Both the position numbers and the translations under genes were made by a program. Below, in pieces: positions 63,517 to 64,000 of a stretch of DNA of 64,000 bases. The notes under the pieces are model-generated. The model saw only the letters and a program-made list of their open reading frames with translations. It did not search any database and was not told the DNA's origin. Where the stretch lies: NCBI RefSeq assembly GCF_003207815.1, contig NZ_NKTX01000005.1:89318-153317 (forward strand). The letters are read 5' to 3'. This DNA comes from Komagataeibacter oboediens (GTDB lineage: Bacteria; Pseudomonadota; Alphaproteobacteria; Acetobacterales; Acetobacteraceae). How positions within the stretch are numbered: position 1 is the stretch's first letter; every line of letters starts with the position of its first letter.

Positions 63517-63579
63517 GGGCTTTAGCGCATTTTGGGGCTTTGCAGGGTTGCAGCAACACGCTAAAAGCAGCCCTGCAAA
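63517..63579. other. Competing inverted repeats between gatB and tRNA-Ser
   Basis: TTTAGCG (63521-63527) can pair with CGCTAAA (63559-63565), and TTTGCAGGG (63539-63547) can pair with CCCTGCAAA (63571-63579). The two stems overlap, so only one can form at a time. There is no clear T-tract. They may slow gatB transcripts or be chance. Confidence 0.35.
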
Positions 63580-63611
63580 CGCCGTGTTACTTATAATGCG
63601 CGCTCTTCGGC

Positions 63612-63704
63612 GGAGGGGTGGCCGAGTGGCTGAAGGCGGCGGTTTGCTAAACCGTTATACGATGTCAAGTCGTATCGAGGGTTCGAATCCCTTCCCCTCC
63701 GCCA
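63612..63704 (+). tRNA. tRNA-Ser (anticodon GCU)
   Basis: The sequence folds as a class II tRNA: acceptor stem GGAGGGG/CCCCTCC, D-arm with GCCGAGTGGCTGAAGGC, anticodon loop TTGCTAA (anticodon GCT in DNA), a long variable arm (TACGATGTCAAGTCGTA) and a T-arm with GTTCGAATC, ending with encoded CCA. The integrase start 137 bp downstream makes this the likely integration target. Confidence 0.97.
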
Positions 63705-63738
63705 ATTCCCCTTTTTATTCAATGTCATAGCCTGCCAA

Positions 63739-63771
63739 AAATGGCGGAATTCTGCGGAATTCACGCCATTT
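63739..63771. repeat. 14-bp inverted repeat between tRNA-Ser and integrase gene
   Basis: AAATGGCG and CGCCATTT are perfect outer arms, and GAATTC/GAATTC extend the stem to 14 bp with one bulged A and a TGCG loop. It lies in the leader of the integrase gene. It may be a recombinase/Xis accessory site, an operator or a terminator on the minus strand, where TTTTT follows. Confidence 0.55.
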
Positions 63772-63841
63772 CGTGTTGCATGCTGATGCATGGAATTGCA
63801 TCCTATCCCACATCTCGCGTGGTAAGAAGTGTGGGATAAAA

Positions 63842-64000
63842 ATGGGACGTCTTTCCGCAACAACCGTGAAGGCCATCAGGGAGCCGGGTCGCTATGGCGA
63901 CGGCGACGGGCTCTATCTCGTCATCAGCCCACGGGGTGGCAAATCCTGGGTCTGCCGGGTCCAGAAAAACGGCAAGCGGCGTGACATCGGCCTCGGCAGC
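63842..64000 (+). mobile_element. Start of a P4-type tyrosine integrase gene, truncated by window edge
   Basis: The frame from ATG 63842 runs open to the window end (53 codons). The product begins MGRLSATTVKAIREPGRYGD and has GDGLYLVISPRGGKSWVCRV, then the start of KRRDIGLGS, which is the DUF4102 arm-binding domain of P4-like phage and island integrases. The catalytic domain is outside the window. It lies 137 bp after tRNA-Ser in the same direction, the classic layout of an element integrated at a tRNA 3' end. Confidence 0.85.

Overview
The window is a GC-rich bacterial chromosome segment with dense, mostly chromosomal core genes. The gene content fits an alphaproteobacterium of the Acetobacteraceae (acetic acid bacteria); Komagataeibacter or Gluconacetobacter is my best but unproven guess. 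Reasons: lysC is divergent from ubiG; comF-grxC-DUF1178 lies divergent from an NDUFAF5-like methyltransferase; bolA / J-protein / cobS / cobT are clustered; kdsB-pheA lies divergent from a membrane cytochrome c; there is a double cold-shock-domain protein, a GatCAB amidotransferase, and two hexose-phosphate mutases plus galU for UDP-glucose supply (cellulose or other exopolysaccharide). No rRNA operon and no CRISPR array is present. Two tRNA genes (Leu-GAG, Ser-GCU) were found.

Layout. 0-5.5 kb, minus strand: lysC, a nitronate monooxygenase-like flavoprotein, rodZ, ispG, hisS (cut by the window start). 5.6-14.5 kb: ubiG, a Tat-exported lactonase-type beta-propeller, DUF2147, DUF1178, grxC, comF, a methyltransferase, moaA, DUF3553, then phosphomanno/glucomutase and galU. 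14.9-20.5 kb: tRNA-Leu, lipB, a LolA-like lipoprotein, bolA, a zinc-finger J-protein, cobS and cobT. 20.5-32 kb: a PLP decarboxylase, an SBF-type transporter, an unknown secreted protein, an alpha/beta hydrolase, mfd, sdhE, recG and a TetR regulator. 32-41 kb: a double cold-shock protein, smpB, dapA, pheA, kdsB, cytochrome c, hisN, serA, and a secreted GH32 sucrose/fructan hydrolase with a visible promoter and overlapping palindromic operator.

The 40.8-48 kb stretch is the most accessory-looking: a T4-Imm-like superinfection immunity protein, an unrecognised coiled-coil/membrane protein, a MATE pump, and a type I methyltransferase whose specificity (hsdS) and modification (hsdM) genes are separated by a GNAT acetyltransferase and an AI-2E/PerM permease, with no hsdR in the window. 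48-60 kb: mtnK, bacterioferritin, a Fur gene sharing a Fur-box-containing divergent intergenic region with an unknown protein, pgm, a YaiI protein, a secreted class II cyclic-nucleotide phosphodiesterase, two very small membrane/lipoprotein genes, yjdM, a fused DhaK-DhaL kinase, and an aquaporin with altered NPA boxes. 60-63.5 kb: ruvX divergent from gatCAB.

At the right edge a tRNA-Ser is followed after 137 bp by the start of a P4-type tyrosine integrase, so an integrated mobile element probably begins there. Five intergenic sites carry related palindromic repeats that seem to belong to one dispersed family and often sit where terminators are expected.
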